Source: Gp6-AA40 sp046732795 (lineage in GTDB: Bacteria; Acidobacteriota; Vicinamibacteria; Vicinamibacterales; UBA2999). Taken from it: 24,208 bases of DNA. A program made the position numbers and the translations under genes. Shown here in pieces: positions 22,996-24,208 of the stretch. Positions within the stretch are counted from its first letter, which is position 1; the number at the start of each line of letters is the position of its first letter. The DNA lies in the NCBI GenBank assembly GCA_046732795.1, contig JBKPNV010000394.1, positions 1 to 24,208 of the forward strand, in the 5' to 3' direction. The notes under the pieces were generated by a model. It saw only the letters and a program-made list of their open reading frames with translations, was not told the DNA's origin and made no database searches.

Positions 22996-23265
22996 TTCAA
23001 CTCCTCGTGATCTTCTATGTCGCGACCGATCGTCAAGCCCCTTCTGTCACTTCGTTGTCTGTCCTCGCACGCGGGTTCGGCCGTGAGGCGAGCCTGGGCC
23101 CGTCCTCGTCTTGTATCCGAGCATGCGCACGGGGCGCAGCCCCCAGAGACCGTCCAGGTCTCAGGCCGAACACGATGGCTGCGGTACCCTCTTCGTGGCG
23201 GTCGCGTCTGGCGTACCCTTCACGAACCGTACACGCAGCCCGCGGCGCTCGTCATCGGGTCAGCT
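22996..23265. other. Non-coding flank downstream of the IS110 transposase, with two small hairpins
   Basis: 270 bp without a credible gene. Read as plus strand there are adjacent stem-loops GGGGC-gca-GCCCC (23131-23143) and GAGACC-gtcca-GGTCTC (23146-23162). The 11-base CTCTTCGTGGC at 22985-22995 recurs at 23189-23199. In the IS1111 subgroup of IS110 elements, the structured bridge RNA is encoded beyond the 3' end of the transposase gene. This stretch holds that position, but assignment is speculative. Confidence 0.3.
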
Positions 23266-24208
23266 CTACGCGGCGCGCAGCACGGCGCCCATCCGGATGA
23301 TACCGGCGGTCACATACCGCCAGAGCGCGATGAGTAGTTTGCGGGCTAAGGCCACGATGCCGATTTTCCGCGTGCGTTTCCCGTGTCCGAACCGCGCGTG
23401 ATACCACGGCGCTAACGCGCTACTCGGTTGCCAGCGCACCCACCCCCACGCCAGTTGCACCATCACCGCTTGTAGGCGCGTATTGCCGGCGCGACTAATG
23501 CCGCGATCGCGGCTCGACGCCCCGCTCTCATATTTCGTCGGGGCGAAGCCGAGCAGCCCGCCGACTTGCCGCCGATTCTGAAACGGCCGCCATACCAACC
23601 CTTCTTCGATCACGATCGCCGCCCCGGTCGCGCCCAGTCTTTTCAGTTGCACCAGGCGATGGATCGGACTGGTGACCGGCGCAGTGGCGGCCGCGGCGCG
23701 CTGCGCCCCCGTCAGCGCGGCGATCTGCGCCATCACCAGAACCAAGCGCGCCTACGCCCGCTCCAGGCGCGCCTGCAACGCCGCCGGCAAGGGCGCCCCG
23801 GCCCCATCCCGCACCGTCGCCCACCACGGGCCCGTCGCGCGCCGCGGCACCCCACACCCCCACGTCGCCAGCCAACTCCGGAACTGATTTTTCAGCCGCG
23901 TCTGTTCCTGCGTCAGCGCCGTCCGCTCCCGACTCTGATGGCGCGCCGCTTCCTCGGCCACGCTCGACACCCGCACTTCATTCCACACCCGCGCCTCACC
24001 CGCACCAGCATCAGCACCAGCTTTACCGCATCGAGCCGATCCGTCTTGGTCCGCCGCGCCCGCCGCTTCCCTCGATGCTCGAGGAATCCACCACCCGATT
24101 GGCGACCCCCCGCGCCACTAACGCGCGATGAATCCAAAATCCATCGCGGCCCGCTTCATAGCAGCTCACCACCGGCCCCGTCGCCAGCAACCCACACCGC
24201 CGGCGCCC
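23266..24208 (-). pseudogene. IS110-family transposase, inactivated and cut by the window edge
   Basis: Three frames must be joined to read the protein. N-terminal RuvC-like part: VSCYEAGRDGFWIHR and VVDSSSIEG. Middle: RRARRTKTDRLDAVKLVLML, then WNEVRVSSVAEEAARHQSRE. C-terminal Transposase_20 part: RQVGGLLGFAPTKYESGASS and RDRGISRAGNTRLQ, including the serine-containing SG motif. Damage: a frameshift near 24066-24072, a second near 23990-24005, and an in-frame TAG at 23752-23754 where tryptophan would be expected. The rest is still similar to living IS110 copies, suggesting fairly recent decay. The 5' end is beyond the window. IS110 transposases recombine DNA with a DEDD/serine mechanism guided by a bridge RNA. 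Confidence 0.8.

Noticed and set aside
22980..23401. Short overlapping plus-strand open frames next to the transposase remnant
   Set aside because: No ribosome binding site, no domain, several overlapping frames of similar length, and position at the non-coding end of an IS110 element.

Overview
The window is GC-rich, densely coding bacterial chromosome. Several features together suggest a member of the Acidobacteriota, possibly the Vicinamibacteria: an ECF sigma factor paired with a membrane Ser/Thr kinase, an Oar-like TonB-dependent receptor with an N-terminal carboxypeptidase-regulatory domain, a DUF4097 protein, and an imuA-imuB-dnaE2 mutasome. This placement is inferred from gene style only; there is no rRNA or marker gene here.

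Layout. 1-3.2 kb (+): ECF sigma factor, Ser/Thr kinase with five membrane segments, and a small exported protein, in tight tandem. 3.4-6.6 kb (-): exported DUF8021-like protein, multi-membrane glycosyltransferase-like protein, and a Mak-type ROK fructokinase whose start overlaps the upstream stop (ATGA). 6.7-12.8 kb (-): the mutasome cassette imuA, imuB, dnaE2. 13.1-17.6 kb: luciferase-like flavin monooxygenase (+), DUF4097 beta-repeat protein (-), MFS exporter (+), SAM methyltransferase (+). 17.65-20.1 kb (-): TonB-dependent receptor. 20.2-23 kb: zinc-ribbon membrane protein (+), SLOG-like protein (-), zinc-ribbon protein and DinB-like protein (+). 23.3 kb to the edge (-): a decayed IS110-family transposase.

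The standout is the mutasome cassette. Its three genes carry eight in-frame arrays of a degenerate 7-bp unit (CGGGACT and variants): one in imuA, three in imuB and four in dnaE2, 783 bp in all. I found none in the other 18.9 kb. Because 7 is coprime with 3, the unit reads as one stop-free heptapeptide per strand in every frame, so it can enter coding sequence without creating stops. Larger copies have inverted arms around an AT-richer core, resembling a miniature mobile module, and the G runs match a G-quadruplex pattern. dnaE2 also carries a zinc-ribbon-like insert that is itself split by one array. ImuB lacks most of the usual Y-family N-terminus. A separate 91-bp element with terminal inverted repeats sits between imuA and imuB and supplies the imuA stop codon.

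Working together: ImuA, ImuB and DnaE2 form the SOS-type error-prone translesion machinery in other bacteria. The sigma-kinase pair probably forms a signalling unit. The remaining genes are mostly housekeeping or accessory functions with no obvious joint pathway.
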